Notes: a model not told the origin generated them from the letters alone. 64,000 bases of DNA from an uncultured Opitutales bacterium (GCA_944389175.1 CALXLK010000002.1:62001-126000); one strand, 5' to 3'. Numbered from the stretch's first letter, positions 16,879 to 25,848 are shown. Program-made: numbers and translations.

Positions 16879-18186
16879 ATGAATAGAAAAGAATTCGTAA
16901 AATCTGTATCGTTGATGGGAGCGGCATCCATGGTTTTGCCAAAGTATTCTTTTGCGGCCGTAAAAGGCAGCGACAAGATAAAAGTGGCGATTGTGGGCAT
17001 GGGCAACCGCGGCAGAGCCGCGTTGATGAACATGTTTGATGCCGATAACAATGTAGAGCTCGTTGCAGTGGGCGACGCTTATTCGTACCCGATCGAAAGC
17101 GGGAAGAAAGTGCTCGAGCACGAAATAAAGAAGCGCAAGGCCGACTTCAAAGACTATTGGAAAGTAGGCGACAATGCGTTTGTAGGCCTGGATGCCATAG
17201 ACAAGGTCGTCAAGACCGACGCCGACATAGTGGTTTTAACCACGCCACCCATCTTTCGTCCGGAGCATATAAGGAAATGCCTCGAGAACAATAAGAACAT
17301 ATTTGCGGAGAAGCCAATTTGCATAGACGCCACGCAGCTTCGCCAAGTGTACAGCCAGCTAATTCCGCTTGCCGATCAGAAGAAATTAAACGTCGTTTGC
17401 GGCACGCAAATGCGCTACCAGGAGGCCATTGCCGAGGCGGTCAAGCGCGTGCAGGACGGCCAAATAGGCGATGTCATAAGCGGTCAATTTATACGCTACG
17501 AGACGAAATATCTCATGAACTCGGTTTGGAGAGGCCATGTCGAGGCGTCTTTGCAGCCCGACGATGTCGATTTTCAGCTGAAGAATTGGCTTGGCTTCGT
17601 ATGGCCGAGCGGCGGCCAGTTTGTGGAGCAATACATACACAATCTCGATATGGCTCTTTGGGTATTCGGCGGGCTTCCCGACGAAGTTGTAGGTTCCGGA
17701 GGGCGCCAGAACGATTTGCCGTTCCCCCTCATGGGCAACCGCTATTCAAATATTCACGCCCAATACGATTACGCTGACGGAAAGACGCTTACGGCGGCCT
17801 GCCGCCAGGAGAATGGGGGCACTGGCTATGCTCCGTTCAAGGTGTATGGGACGAAAGGCATACTAAATATGTCGTTTGGGCGCCAGGTAATTACCGGAGA
17901 CAAGCCGTGCGTAATTGACACGCCGAAAAAAGAGGCGCTTGTTTGCGAGCACAAGGCGCTTATCGACGCCCTGCGCAGCGGCAACCACATAAATACGATG
18001 AAGACCTGCGCAGATTCCTGCTACATAACAATAGCCGGCCGCGAGGCGGCCGCATCGGGCAAGCGCTTCAAGTGCCGCTGGATATTGGAGCGTTCCAAGC
18101 AGAATTTAATGCCACAAAAATTGGAATTGGGCGGAAAACTGCCGATAGCGCCCGTTCCGTCACCGTCAACTTATAAATTAGTATAG
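16879..18186 (+). CDS. Gfo/Idh/MocA family oxidoreductase, exported
   Basis: A 435-residue NAD(P)-dependent sugar dehydrogenase-like protein. The N-terminus MNRKEFVKSVSLMGAASMVL is a Tat-like leader of the kind seen on PVC and Bacteroidetes members, but with only one Arg of the twin pair. The Rossmann motif VAIVGMGNRGRAAL lies near residue 35, and EKPICID (catalytic-site Lys) near 140. The C-terminal half, with IHNLDMALWVFGGLPDEVVGSGG, is the substrate domain. It is followed at 3 nt by two exported TIM-barrel isomerase-like genes, implying a periplasmic oxidation and isomerisation or elimination route for a glycoside or polyol. The substrate is unknown. Confidence 0.88.
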   Translation: MNRKEFVKSVSLMGAASMVLPKYSFAAVKGSDKIKVAIVGMGNRGRAALMNMFDADNNVELVAVGDAYSYPIESGKKVLEHEIKKRKADFKDYWKVGDNAFVGLDAIDKVVKTDADIVVLTTPPIFRPEHIRKCLENNKNIFAEKPICIDATQLRQVYSQLIPLADQKKLNVVCGTQMRYQEAIAEAVKRVQDGQIGDVISGQFIRYETKYLMNSVWRGHVEASLQPDDVDFQLKNWLGFVWPSGGQFVEQYIHNLDMALWVFGGLPDEVVGSGGRQNDLPFPLMGNRYSNIHAQYDYADGKTLTAACRQENGGTGYAPFKVYGTKGILNMSFGRQVITGDKPCVIDTPKKEALVCEHKALIDALRSGNHINTMKTCADSCYITIAGREAAASGKRFKCRWILERSKQNLMPQKLELGGKLPIAPVPSPSTYKLV

Positions 18187-18189
18187 AAT

Positions 18190-19050
18190 ATGAAATTTAG
18201 ATTGTTTTTATCAATAATTGTTTCTGCCTTTGCGTGTGTATTGTGCGCATGCAACGAAAAGAAAGACGTTAAATTGGCTGTTTTCGACGCCAGCCTGGGT
18301 GAAGGGTATAGAACCAGCGTTGCGGCTTTCGACAAGGCCAAGGAACTTGGCCTCGACGGCGTCCAAGTATCGAGGAATTATGCGGCGGGGAAACCGTATC
18401 TTACCAAGGAGCAGATAGTAGCGCTCAAGCAGAAGTCTGAGGAGACTGGTTTGAAAATTCCGTCGATAGTTGTTGGCGGATTGCCCGTTGTGGGCAATCC
18501 CGGAGCGCCTGAGTACATCAAGGCGGCCATAGATGCCGCGAAGGCCCTCGGCGCCAAAAATGTCTTGGTATCATTTTTCGGTCGGGACAAGCTTTCCGAC
18601 GACAACTGTAAGCTTGTCGAGGCGAAATTTGCCCCGCTTGTGGCGCAGTTGAAGCTCGTAATGCCGTACGCCGAGAAGAACGGAGTACAGATATGTATGG
18701 AAAACACTCTTTCAAGCGACGAAAACAACCGCGTTATTGACGCCGTTGGCAGTCCGAACCTCAAGGTGTATTTTGACTCGTTCAACATAGTCTATTACGG
18801 GCACGAGGAGGTTTCATCCATAGAGAAGCTCAAAGGCAGGATTGGCGAGGTTCACTTGAAAGACAAGGGGCACAAGCTCGGCTCTTCTAAGGAAATGCCC
18901 AAGGATTTTTCGGCCTGCATGGCGGCGTTGAAGCGCATAGGCTACGACGGTTGGTATTGCTTTGAAACTCACCGTTTCAACTACAAGAAAGACGACATAG
19001 CCGACACATTAAAATACAATATTAAACTGACCAAAGAGCTGGCGAAATAA
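18190..19050 (+). CDS. Sugar phosphate isomerase/epimerase-like TIM barrel, lipoprotein
   Basis: A 286-residue protein of the xylose isomerase-like TIM-barrel family (AP_endonuc_2). The leader ends at a probable lipobox (VLCAC near residue 20), so it is likely an envelope lipoprotein. Family motifs include LGLDGVQVSRNY, CMENTLSSDEN, VYFDSFNIVYYG, IGEVHLKDKG and YDGWYCFETHRFNY, supplying the Glu, Asp and His metal ligands. It starts 3 nt after the oxidoreductase. Relatives act as 3-keto-sugar lyases, hydratases, epimerases or isomerases; the exact reaction cannot be read here. Confidence 0.82.
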   Translation: MKFRLFLSIIVSAFACVLCACNEKKDVKLAVFDASLGEGYRTSVAAFDKAKELGLDGVQVSRNYAAGKPYLTKEQIVALKQKSEETGLKIPSIVVGGLPVVGNPGAPEYIKAAIDAAKALGAKNVLVSFFGRDKLSDDNCKLVEAKFAPLVAQLKLVMPYAEKNGVQICMENTLSSDENNRVIDAVGSPNLKVYFDSFNIVYYGHEEVSSIEKLKGRIGEVHLKDKGHKLGSSKEMPKDFSACMAALKRIGYDGWYCFETHRFNYKKDDIADTLKYNIKLTKELAK

Positions 19051-19053
19051 CAC

Positions 19054-19854
19054 ATGAAAAAGCTCTTAATTTTATTTGTCGCGGCGCTCTCAATTGCCGC
19101 GGCCGCGTTTGCAAAAGACAGGAAGGTGGCGGTACAGTCGTATACGTGCTATTCCTACAATCTGGCCGACATGTGCGACTTATTCGAAGCCGCCGGCGTC
19201 GAAAATGTCGAGCTGTGCCTTGGGCAGCTTATCGGCGGCGATTATCCCAAGACGCGCTTTGACGAAAACATTATGGAAAGAGATCCCAAGGCCTTTGAAT
19301 ATGCGAAAAAAATGTTTAAGGATCACGGCTTAAACATAATATCCGTCGGGGTCAACTACCCGAAAAACGAGGCTCAGATAGAGAAATTGTGCCGCCTGGC
19401 GAAGGCTCTCGGCTGCCAGTATATATCTGCGGAAAGCAAGCCCGAGATTATAGAGTTGTGGTTGAAGCATTTGGGAGACCTAAAATTGACCATACACAAC
19501 CATCACTCTTTGCCGTTTGCCGATTACAATTACGTCGCCAAAATCATTGCCCCGTATTCCAATGTTGGCGCCTGCGCCGACAACGGGGGGTGGACTCGCG
19601 CCGGTTTTGACAGCATAGAAGGCCTGAAGGTCTTGAAGGGTAAGATATTTACCGTTCATCTGAAGGACCAGGAAAAGCTGGGCAAAACTGACAGCAATGC
19701 CAAAATATACGGCACGGGTTGCATCGATTTGAAGGGAATGCTAGCCGAGCTCGATGCGCAGAATTTTGACGGCTACCTCATCATCGAGCACGGCAATTAC
19801 GACGACAAATATCAAGTTATAAAACGCGATATAGAGTTTTTAAAAAACAACTAA
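19054..19854 (+). CDS. Sugar phosphate isomerase/epimerase-like TIM barrel, secreted
   Basis: A 266-residue second TIM-barrel protein with a standard signal peptide (MKKLLILFVAALSIAAAAFA). Motifs include VENVELCLGQLIGGDYP, LTIHNHHSLPF, GACADNGGWTRAGF, IFTVHLKDQEKLG and DGYLIIEHGNYDD, consistent with a metal site. It starts 3 nt after the preceding paralogue, which it resembles only in fold, so the two probably catalyse successive steps. The operon ends at a strong hairpin. A role in breaking down a periplasmic oxidised sugar is inferred from context. Confidence 0.82.
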   Translation: MKKLLILFVAALSIAAAAFAKDRKVAVQSYTCYSYNLADMCDLFEAAGVENVELCLGQLIGGDYPKTRFDENIMERDPKAFEYAKKMFKDHGLNIISVGVNYPKNEAQIEKLCRLAKALGCQYISAESKPEIIELWLKHLGDLKLTIHNHHSLPFADYNYVAKIIAPYSNVGACADNGGWTRAGFDSIEGLKVLKGKIFTVHLKDQEKLGKTDSNAKIYGTGCIDLKGMLAELDAQNFDGYLIIEHGNYDDKYQVIKRDIEFLKNN

Positions 19855-19900
19855 AATATAATGCGCTAACTTGCTATAAGTGACGTGCCCTAAACACAGA

Positions 19901-19932
19901 AAGGCCCCCGCGTATCGCGGAGGCCTTTTTAT
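19901..19932. terminator. Hairpin terminator between convergent operons
   Basis: AGGCCCCCGCG and CGCGGAGGCCT form a stem with a TAT loop, followed by TTTTTATT on the plus strand. It lies between the sugar operon and the P-type ATPase gene and can serve the plus transcript, and possibly the convergent minus one. Confidence 0.75.
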
Positions 19933-19953
19933 TGGATTCCACTTATTGAATTG

Positions 19954-22104
19954 CTACTTTCTATCGAGTGTTTTCGAATAAAGCAGCCTTGCCGAGTTTC
20001 CTACTACCGTCACAGAGGAGACGTTGTGCAAGAGCGCGCCCCAGACCGGCGAAATCAGGCCCGCTGCGCCCAGAGCTATGCCTATGAGGCTTATGACTAT
20101 AGAGAAAGTCATATTCGCGTATATCGTCTTCATTACCTGCCTTGAAAAATTTAACAAAGCCGGTATTTTTGTGAGGTCTGTATTAAGCAGCGCTATCTGA
20201 GCTGAATTCAGAGCGATGTCGTTTTTCAGGTCGGCTATGGCAATGGATACGTTTGCCGTGGCAAGCGACGGGGCGTCGTTGACGCCGTCTCCGCACATGC
20301 AGGCAAATTTCCCGCCTTCCTGGGCTTTGGATATTATGGTAAGTTTATCTTGAGGGAGAAGATTTGCATGGATGCTTTCTATGCCCACGGCTTTTGCAAC
20401 TTCCTTTACGCTATTTATGTTGTCCCCGCTTAGAATGCAACATTGGCAGCCCATCGCCTTTAGCGATTCGACGGCCGCTTTTGATGTCGGGCGCACGGTG
20501 TCGCTAAAGTATATTCTGGCAACTTTTTCGCCGTTTTCGAATACGTCGGAGGCAGTCGATGAAGAATCTTGGGCTTTGAGTATTTCGTATTGTTTCCCGT
20601 CTACAATGGCCCTTATTTTGCCATTTGCCTCGGATGTCACGTTTTCTGCGACCCTGCCGATTTTTTGGTTCAGATTCTCGAGTGCGTATTTTATTACCGC
20701 ATGCGCCAGCGGGTGGGCCGACGTCTTTTCGAGCGCTGCAGCGGCCTCCAGTATTTGTTTTTCATCGGCGCGGTTAAAGACTTCGAACTTTGAAACTGTT
20801 ACTTTGCCTTCGGTAAGTGTGCCCGTCTTGTCGAAAAACATGTTTTCGACTTTCGATAAAGCCTCGAGGGCCTCTCCGCTTTTAACGAGTATGCCGCGTT
20901 TTGCCGAATTGCCGATTGCAGCCGAAATTGCAGTCGGGGTTGCCAGCACGAACGCGCAGGGGCAAAATATTACAAGTATTGTCGTGGCTCTTACGACGGC
21001 TTCCGCAAAGCCCGTAGAAAGTATAAAATAGGCGAAGAGAAATACCAATATCGACAGGCCGAGAGCGCATTTTACCAACACTTTTGCCCACTGTTGGGCT
21101 GCCCTTGCAATGGGCGCGCGCTTGCCTTCGGCCTCCTTTACGAGCTCTATTGTTTTTGCAAGAGCTGTCGCGTTGCCGGGCCTTGTAGCTTTTATTTTAA
21201 GAAGCCCATTCTCGTTAAACGTCCCGCAAAGGACGTGGCTGCCGGGCTTCTTTTCCACGGGGACGCTTTCGCCGGTCATATTCGCCTCGTTTACAGAGCT
21301 TTCTCCGTCTATTACGTCGCCGTCTGCGGATATCATCTCATGGGGATTGATTACAACGATATCTCCAGCCCTTATCTCGGCGGCGCTTATTTCTTCTATT
21401 TTGCCACCCCTTTCGACTTTTGCAACTTTTGGCATTAGGGATGATATTTGCTTAAGCCCGTCCCGAGTTTTTGATACCGTGCGGTCCTCAAGCCACTCCC
21501 CAAGACTCATTAAGAATGCGATTTCTCCGGCCGCAAATAAGAAGCTGTGGCTGTGTTCTCCGCCTACATTGTATCCCAAGGCCTGGGCTATAAATAGCAC
21601 CAACGATGCGGTGATGGCGCTTGCAACGAGTATCGGAACGCTGATTTCCCTTCGCGCGATAGATTGTATGGCGCCTTTGAAAATCCATCCCGAACAAAGT
21701 ATTAGCGCAATCCACGACGGGTCGGAATAGGGAAAGAACGGAAACTTTACGTCAAAAAACGAAATGCAAAATCCCGCTATTAGGGCGATGAGCGAAATTA
21801 TGAGTTTCGAGCCCTCGCTTAGATAGGATTTCTCTCCCCTTCCGCAACAGCAGCACGAGTGTGCGTCTTCCATGTGGTCTTCGTGCTCTGAGTGGCAACA
21901 GCAGCCCGACTGTTCGTGTTTTTCACGACAGCAAGAGTCTGAGTGCCCCTGATGTTTGCCGTGCTCTGAGTGGCAACAACACGACCCTTCATGGCCTTTG
22001 TCGTAATTTTTTCCGTCGCCTTTTGGTTCATGGGGGCTGGTTGGGCAGCGAGAGTCGCCGCCGCAACATGCAACGCTTTGTTGATCTTTCCCGATTGTTT
22101 TCAT
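19954..22104 (-). CDS. Heavy-metal P1B-type ATPase with Cys/His-rich N-terminus
   Basis: A 716-residue metal pump. The start at 22104 (MKTIGKDQQSV) is chosen because longer frames overlap the upstream repressor gene. Residues 1-95 are a Cys/His-rich tail with CCCHSEH units 26 residues apart, and there is no GMTCxxC metal-binding domain. Then come membrane helices, TGESVP (near 275), the transport motif CPC (near 380), the phosphorylation site DKTGT (near 421), SAHPLAHAVI and GDGVNDAPSL. The last helix carries LLHNVSSVTVVGN where Zn/Cd pumps have an Asp-Gly pair, so metal choice (Mn, Zn, Cu or other) is uncertain. It lies 5 nt after the CsoR-like gene, which probably controls it. Confidence 0.87.
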   Translation of the reverse strand: MKTIGKDQQSVACCGGDSRCPTSPHEPKGDGKNYDKGHEGSCCCHSEHGKHQGHSDSCCREKHEQSGCCCHSEHEDHMEDAHSCCCCGRGEKSYLSEGSKLIISLIALIAGFCISFFDVKFPFFPYSDPSWIALILCSGWIFKGAIQSIARREISVPILVASAITASLVLFIAQALGYNVGGEHSHSFLFAAGEIAFLMSLGEWLEDRTVSKTRDGLKQISSLMPKVAKVERGGKIEEISAAEIRAGDIVVINPHEMISADGDVIDGESSVNEANMTGESVPVEKKPGSHVLCGTFNENGLLKIKATRPGNATALAKTIELVKEAEGKRAPIARAAQQWAKVLVKCALGLSILVFLFAYFILSTGFAEAVVRATTILVIFCPCAFVLATPTAISAAIGNSAKRGILVKSGEALEALSKVENMFFDKTGTLTEGKVTVSKFEVFNRADEKQILEAAAALEKTSAHPLAHAVIKYALENLNQKIGRVAENVTSEANGKIRAIVDGKQYEILKAQDSSSTASDVFENGEKVARIYFSDTVRPTSKAAVESLKAMGCQCCILSGDNINSVKEVAKAVGIESIHANLLPQDKLTIISKAQEGGKFACMCGDGVNDAPSLATANVSIAIADLKNDIALNSAQIALLNTDLTKIPALLNFSRQVMKTIYANMTFSIVISLIGIALGAAGLISPVWGALLHNVSSVTVVGNSARLLYSKTLDRK

Positions 22105-22109
22105 TGTCG

Positions 22110-22379
22110 TTACCTTAGCTTTTTTAAATAGTCGGCCAGTTCGTCTACGAGGGAGACGTCGGAATGTTTGAGGGAGTCTGCAATGCAGTGCTTTAAGTGG
22201 CTCTCCAGTACGCAAACCCACACGCCCTTGACCGCCCCGGATACCGAATTTAATTGCCTGAGGATGTCGATGCATTCTCCGTCGTCGTTTATTGATTTTT
22301 CAAGGGCGCGAATTTGGCCCTCGATTCTGCGCAGGCGCGCCGTCAATTTTTGTTTTTCATTTTCCGATCTGCACTTCAT
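22110..22379 (-). CDS. CsoR/RcnR-family metal-sensing repressor
   Basis: An 89-residue all-helical DUF156 protein. RLRRIEGQIRALEKSI is the family's DNA-contact helix, and the metal-site residues fall as expected: Cys in GECIDILRQL, then His and Cys in ESHLKHCIADSL, the C-H-C set of copper-type CsoR and related sensors. It would repress until metal binds. It forms an operon with the downstream P-type ATPase. A palindrome of the right type stands just upstream (next entry). FrmR (formaldehyde) is a related alternative, but the pump beside it favours metal. Confidence 0.88.
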   Translation of the reverse strand: MKCRSENEKQKLTARLRRIEGQIRALEKSINDDGECIDILRQLNSVSGAVKGVWVCVLESHLKHCIADSLKHSDVSLVDELADYLKKLR

Positions 22380-22393
22380 TTTGTTCCTTTGTT

Positions 22394-22420
22394 ATTATGG
22401 GGTATAGGGGTATACCCTAT
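22394..22420 (-). promoter_or_regulatory. Probable CsoR operator and promoter
   Basis: A perfect 10-bp palindrome GGGTATACCC lies at 22408-22417, beside a direct repeat of GGGGTATA (22399 and 22407). On the minus strand CATAAT at 22394-22399 is a fair -10, so the palindrome falls in the spacer. Such GC-rich centres flanked by TATA are typical of CsoR-family sites. Confidence 0.6.
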
Positions 22421-22562
22421 ATTTTAAAAAATCAACTTTTTTTTTAAAAAAAATTATTCGTCTTTTGTTTTTCTTATTTTCCTTTAGTTGTCGCAGTTAT
22501 GTTAATTTGGCTAAAATCGGCGAACAGCGGGGTAATTTTTTTATCGTCTTTATAATAAGGAA

Positions 22563-22587
22563 AGGCGCGGGAAAAATTCCCGCGCCC
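22563..22587 (-). terminator. Hairpin terminator of the pst-phoU operon
   Basis: GGCGCGGGAA and TTCCCGCGCC form a near-perfect stem with a short A loop. On the minus strand it is followed by TTTCCTT. It lies about 65 nt past the phoU stop and insulates the operon from the CsoR gene. Confidence 0.65.
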
Positions 22588-22652
22588 GTTTGTTAGGACA
22601 TACAAGCATACGCGCGCCGTGAGGTGCGCATATAAATAATAACCTTAGAGGC

Positions 22653-23333
22653 TTAAGAGTCTTCTTTTAAAGCTCTGATAGCGGCTTGAAGATTGTGCCT
22701 GACGATGACACTGTGGCGCATGTATATGACGTCTTCGGCTATGTTCGTGCATAGGTCTGCAATTCGTTCGAGGCTTTTGCAGACAAGCAGATAATTTACG
22801 CACCCCATTCCCTCGCCTTTTTTCAGAAGCTCTTCGCTTTTTAAGAAACACTCGCGCATGACCGAATCCACTTCTTCGTCGGCAGTGCATACTTCCAGCG
22901 CCAAATACTCGTTTTCGCTCATGAACGAATCTATTGCGTGTTTGAGCATGGTGATTGTCTTTGATGTCATGTCGCCCAAGTCGAATGGAATTGTAGATAT
23001 GGGCTCTTTCTTTAGGAAAGAAATCCTGCGGGCGATATTAGCGGCCATGTCGCCTATATGCTCGAGCTCGTTGTTGATTTTTAGCACCGTGATAACGAAA
23101 CGCAGGTCGCTTGCAACGGGCTGGTGGAGGGCGAGCACCTTGAGGCATTCCTCCTCCATTTCGACTTCCATCTTGTCTATTTCCATATCGGTTGTGACCA
23201 CGTCCGAGCCGAGTTCCGTCGACAGCGCGCCGAGAGCTTTGACACTCTTTAGCATATTTTCCTCTACGGCCGTGGCGACTTTCATTAGGCCGTCTTTTAA
23301 TTTTTCCAAGTCGTGTTTTAGATGCGAGTTCAT
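22653..23333 (-). CDS. phoU: Phosphate signalling protein PhoU
   Basis: A 226-residue cytosolic protein with two PhoU three-helix repeats. It links PstB activity to the sensor kinase PhoR and prevents toxic phosphate uptake. Characteristic stretches are TTDMEIDKMEVEMEEECLK with VASDLRFVITVLKINNELEH in repeat one and the equivalent LLVCKSLERIADLCTNIAED in repeat two; the acidic metal-cluster residues are present. It is the last gene of the porin-pstSCAB-phoU operon, starting 1 nt after pstB. Confidence 0.95.
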   Translation of the reverse strand: MNSHLKHDLEKLKDGLMKVATAVEENMLKSVKALGALSTELGSDVVTTDMEIDKMEVEMEEECLKVLALHQPVASDLRFVITVLKINNELEHIGDMAANIARRISFLKKEPISTIPFDLGDMTSKTITMLKHAIDSFMSENEYLALEVCTADEEVDSVMRECFLKSEELLKKGEGMGCVNYLLVCKSLERIADLCTNIAEDVIYMRHSVIVRHNLQAAIRALKEDS

Positions 23334-23334
23334 T

Positions 23335-24123
23335 TTAGCCGAACCTCCCGGTTATGTAATCGTTTGTTTCTTGTTTTTTTGGATTTGTAAATATTTTGGC
23401 TGTTTCGCCGAATTCAATAAGGTTTCCTTCGTAAAAAAATGCGGTGTTGTCCGAGACGCGCGAGGCCTGCTGCATGTTGTGGGTTACGATGGCTATGGTG
23501 TATTTTCCCGACAGTTCAGCGATCAAGTCTTCAATTCGCGCGGTCGACTTCGGGTCGAGGGCGCTGCACGGCTCGTCCATAAGTAGCACCTCAGGGCGTA
23601 TCGCCAGCGCTCGCGCTATGCACAGGCGCTGTTGCTGTCCGCCGGAGAGGCCGAGCGCGCTCGATGAAAGCCTGTCTTTGACCTCTTCCCAGAGCGCGGC
23701 GCCCCGCAGTGATTTTTCCACTATTTCGTCGAGGTCGGAGCGCGCAATTCTGCCCTTGAGGCGCACGCCGAAGGCGACGTTGTCGTAAATGCTTTTGGGG
23801 AATGGGTTCGGCCGCTGAAACACCATTCCGACGCGCCTGCGCAGCTCCGTGACGTCGAGTCTCTTGTGGTATATGTCGACGCCGTTTAGCATGAGCTTCC
23901 CCGAAGTCGTGCATCCGTCAACCAAGTCGTTCATTCGGTTTATGCATCTAAGAAACGTGCTCTTTCCGCATCCGCTGGGGCCTATTATGGCCGTCACTTT
24001 GCCGCGCGCGAAATCCACGTTTATGTTTTTTACCGCCTTGTGCGTTCCGTAATAGACGCAGAAGTCTCGCGCCGATACTACTGCGTTTGACTGCGGCGTA
24101 TTATCTTGAGTCTTGTTGTCCAT
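23335..24123 (-). CDS. pstB: Phosphate ABC transporter ATP-binding protein
   Basis: A 262-residue ABC ATPase that powers phosphate import. Walker A is [13 protein letters not shown], the Q-loop follows in [17 protein letters not shown], the signature is [16 protein letters not shown] and Walker B is [13 protein letters not shown]. The segment [18 protein letters not shown] and the closing [16 protein letters not shown] are specific to PstB. The first 20 residues ([10 protein letters not shown]...) are a polar extension. It is placed between pstA and phoU in the usual order. Confidence 0.97.
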   Translation of the reverse strand: MDNKTQDNTPQSNAVVSARDFCVYYGTHKAVKNINVDFARGKVTAIIGPSGCGKSTFLRCINRMNDLVDGCTTSGKLMLNGVDIYHKRLDVTELRRRVGMVFQRPNPFPKSIYDNVAFGVRLKGRIARSDLDEIVEKSLRGAALWEEVKDRLSSSALGLSGGQQQRLCIARALAIRPEVLLMDEPCSALDPKSTARIEDLIAELSGKYTIAIVTHNMQQASRVSDNTAFFYEGNLIEFGETAKIFTNPKKQETNDYITGRFG

Positions 24124-24143
24124 AAATTATCTGCGTTAAGGTG

Positions 24144-25844
24144 TTATCTGCGTTGAAGTTTTGCCCTTATGATTATGGCCACGAGGTTTAGCGACAAAAC
24201 GATGCCCATAAGGGTGAAAACCATGCCGTACTGGACGTGTTCCACCATTTCGGCGGCCTCGTGTTCTGAGCATATGTTGTAAATGTTCCAGGGCAGGGCG
24301 GGGGTGGGGTTTGTGAAGATCTGGCTAAGGCCGAGGGCAACTCCCGTGCTTGTGGCGGCCGTAAATATTATGGGGGCGGTCTCTCCCGCTGCTCTTCCCA
24401 TTGATATTATTATGCCCGTAAGCATAGACGGAAGCGCCGCCGGCAGAATCACCGTGCAGATGGTGTACCATTTGCCGGCACCGAGGCCCAGCGAGGCCTC
24501 GCGGTATGTTTGCGGCACGCTCTTTAGCGACTCTGCGCAGCTTTGGACTATTGTAGGCAGAATCAACAATGCAAGCGTGGCAGAACCTGCTATTACGCTT
24601 TTGCCGTCCGATATTTTCAGCGTGTCGATGAGAAATGCCAGGCCGAATAGGCCAAAGACAATCGAAGGCACTCCGGCCAGCGTTCCCACGCACATTTTGA
24701 GAGCCGATGTTATTTTTGAAGGCTTTGCGTACTCGGAGAAATATATTGCCGCTATTATGCCAAGCGGAGCGGCTATAAGCATTGACCCTAGCGTCAGGTA
24801 AAACGTGCCCACAATCATCGGGAATATGCCTCCCAAGAGGTTGGAGTCTACCGGGTCGTTTGTGAAGAAGCCTCCATAGAAGACAAAATGCGGCTGCATT
24901 AGCGCATCGAAATTTTCTTCGATTTCGTCGAATATTTTTTCCACGGGCGTGCCCTTGAAATATTCTTTTGTCTGAACCGATTGGAAGGTGCTGTGGCCGT
25001 TTTTGTCGGTGGCGATAACGCGAATCTTACATACGGATTCTTCAAAAACCTTTCTGGCCATATCCATGCGCGATTGCCCGTATTTGTTTCTGGGCAGCTT
25101 TTCGGAGGCCTTTTGTTTTGCGTCGACGGGCCCGAGCAGTTTGTTGACGCCGGATTTAAACGTAAAATACGCCGCGTTAATTTCCGATAGCCTTTTTCTG
25201 CTCAGTTCCAGCTCGGAATTTGGAAGTTGGCATATCGAACGCCGCAGAGCCGCGCGCGCCACGGGTTTTATTTGGGCTTTGAGCGCTTTCGAGCCCGAGT
25301 ATTGCTTTGCTCTTTCGGTTACATCTTCGGAGCATTTTTCGAGAAATTTTTCGAAGGAAACAGCCGCGCCGTTTTTTTCGGCCATTTGCGTCGCCTCTTT
25401 TACCCGGCTTGCAAAATCGCCCCATATAGATGTCGAGATGTCCGCAAAAGCCTTGCGCCGTTTTGAAGATGTAAGCTTTGCCGCAGACAATACTGAATCT
25501 GTCTGCTTTTGGAGCTTGGCGAAGGCGGCGTCTATTTCGTCTGTTATGATTTTTTGCGCCTCCAAAGATTTGCGGTTTTCCAGTTCGAGAATTTCGGAGA
25601 AGATTTTTTCCTTTTGGATTTCCCCTCTTTTTATCCTTTCTTTTTGACCATCGCTTAGGTCTGCGCCGAAATTTTCCTCCAATATTTTTTCATGTTCGCT
25701 TGTGGCTGTGAACAGAAATGCGCCGGCGCCCTTTATTATAATGGGCAGTGTAAAGGCGGCCACGGCCGCGCACATCAACGCCAGCGAAATTTTTGCCAAT
25801 TTTGAAAACGAGGAATCGATGATTTTTCTGGATCTATCGTTCAT
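24144..25844 (-). CDS. pstA: Phosphate ABC transporter permease PstA with a large inserted domain
   Basis: A 566-residue protein, nearly twice the usual 280-300 residues for PstA. After the first membrane helix (about 18-45) comes a charged, mostly helical region to about residue 330, rich in Lys, Glu and Ala, with no clear membrane segment. The rest is ordinary PstA: GTFYLTLGSMLIAAPLG, GVPSIVFGLFGLAFL and the permease EAA-like loop TYREASLGLGAGKWYTICTV, ending with AGETAPIIFTAA. The extra domain should lie outside the inner membrane. Gene order and the small gap to pstC confirm identity. Confidence 0.93.
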   Translation of the reverse strand: MNDRSRKIIDSSFSKLAKISLALMCAAVAAFTLPIIIKGAGAFLFTATSEHEKILEENFGADLSDGQKERIKRGEIQKEKIFSEILELENRKSLEAQKIITDEIDAAFAKLQKQTDSVLSAAKLTSSKRRKAFADISTSIWGDFASRVKEATQMAEKNGAAVSFEKFLEKCSEDVTERAKQYSGSKALKAQIKPVARAALRRSICQLPNSELELSRKRLSEINAAYFTFKSGVNKLLGPVDAKQKASEKLPRNKYGQSRMDMARKVFEESVCKIRVIATDKNGHSTFQSVQTKEYFKGTPVEKIFDEIEENFDALMQPHFVFYGGFFTNDPVDSNLLGGIFPMIVGTFYLTLGSMLIAAPLGIIAAIYFSEYAKPSKITSALKMCVGTLAGVPSIVFGLFGLAFLIDTLKISDGKSVIAGSATLALLILPTIVQSCAESLKSVPQTYREASLGLGAGKWYTICTVILPAALPSMLTGIIISMGRAAGETAPIIFTAATSTGVALGLSQIFTNPTPALPWNIYNICSEHEAAEMVEHVQYGMVFTLMGIVLSLNLVAIIIRAKLQRR

Positions 25845-25848
25845 GATA

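Noticed and set aside
22105-22275. N-terminal extension of the P-type ATPase
   Set aside because: It lies inside the CsoR-like gene in another frame; MKTIGKD at 22104 is a natural start.
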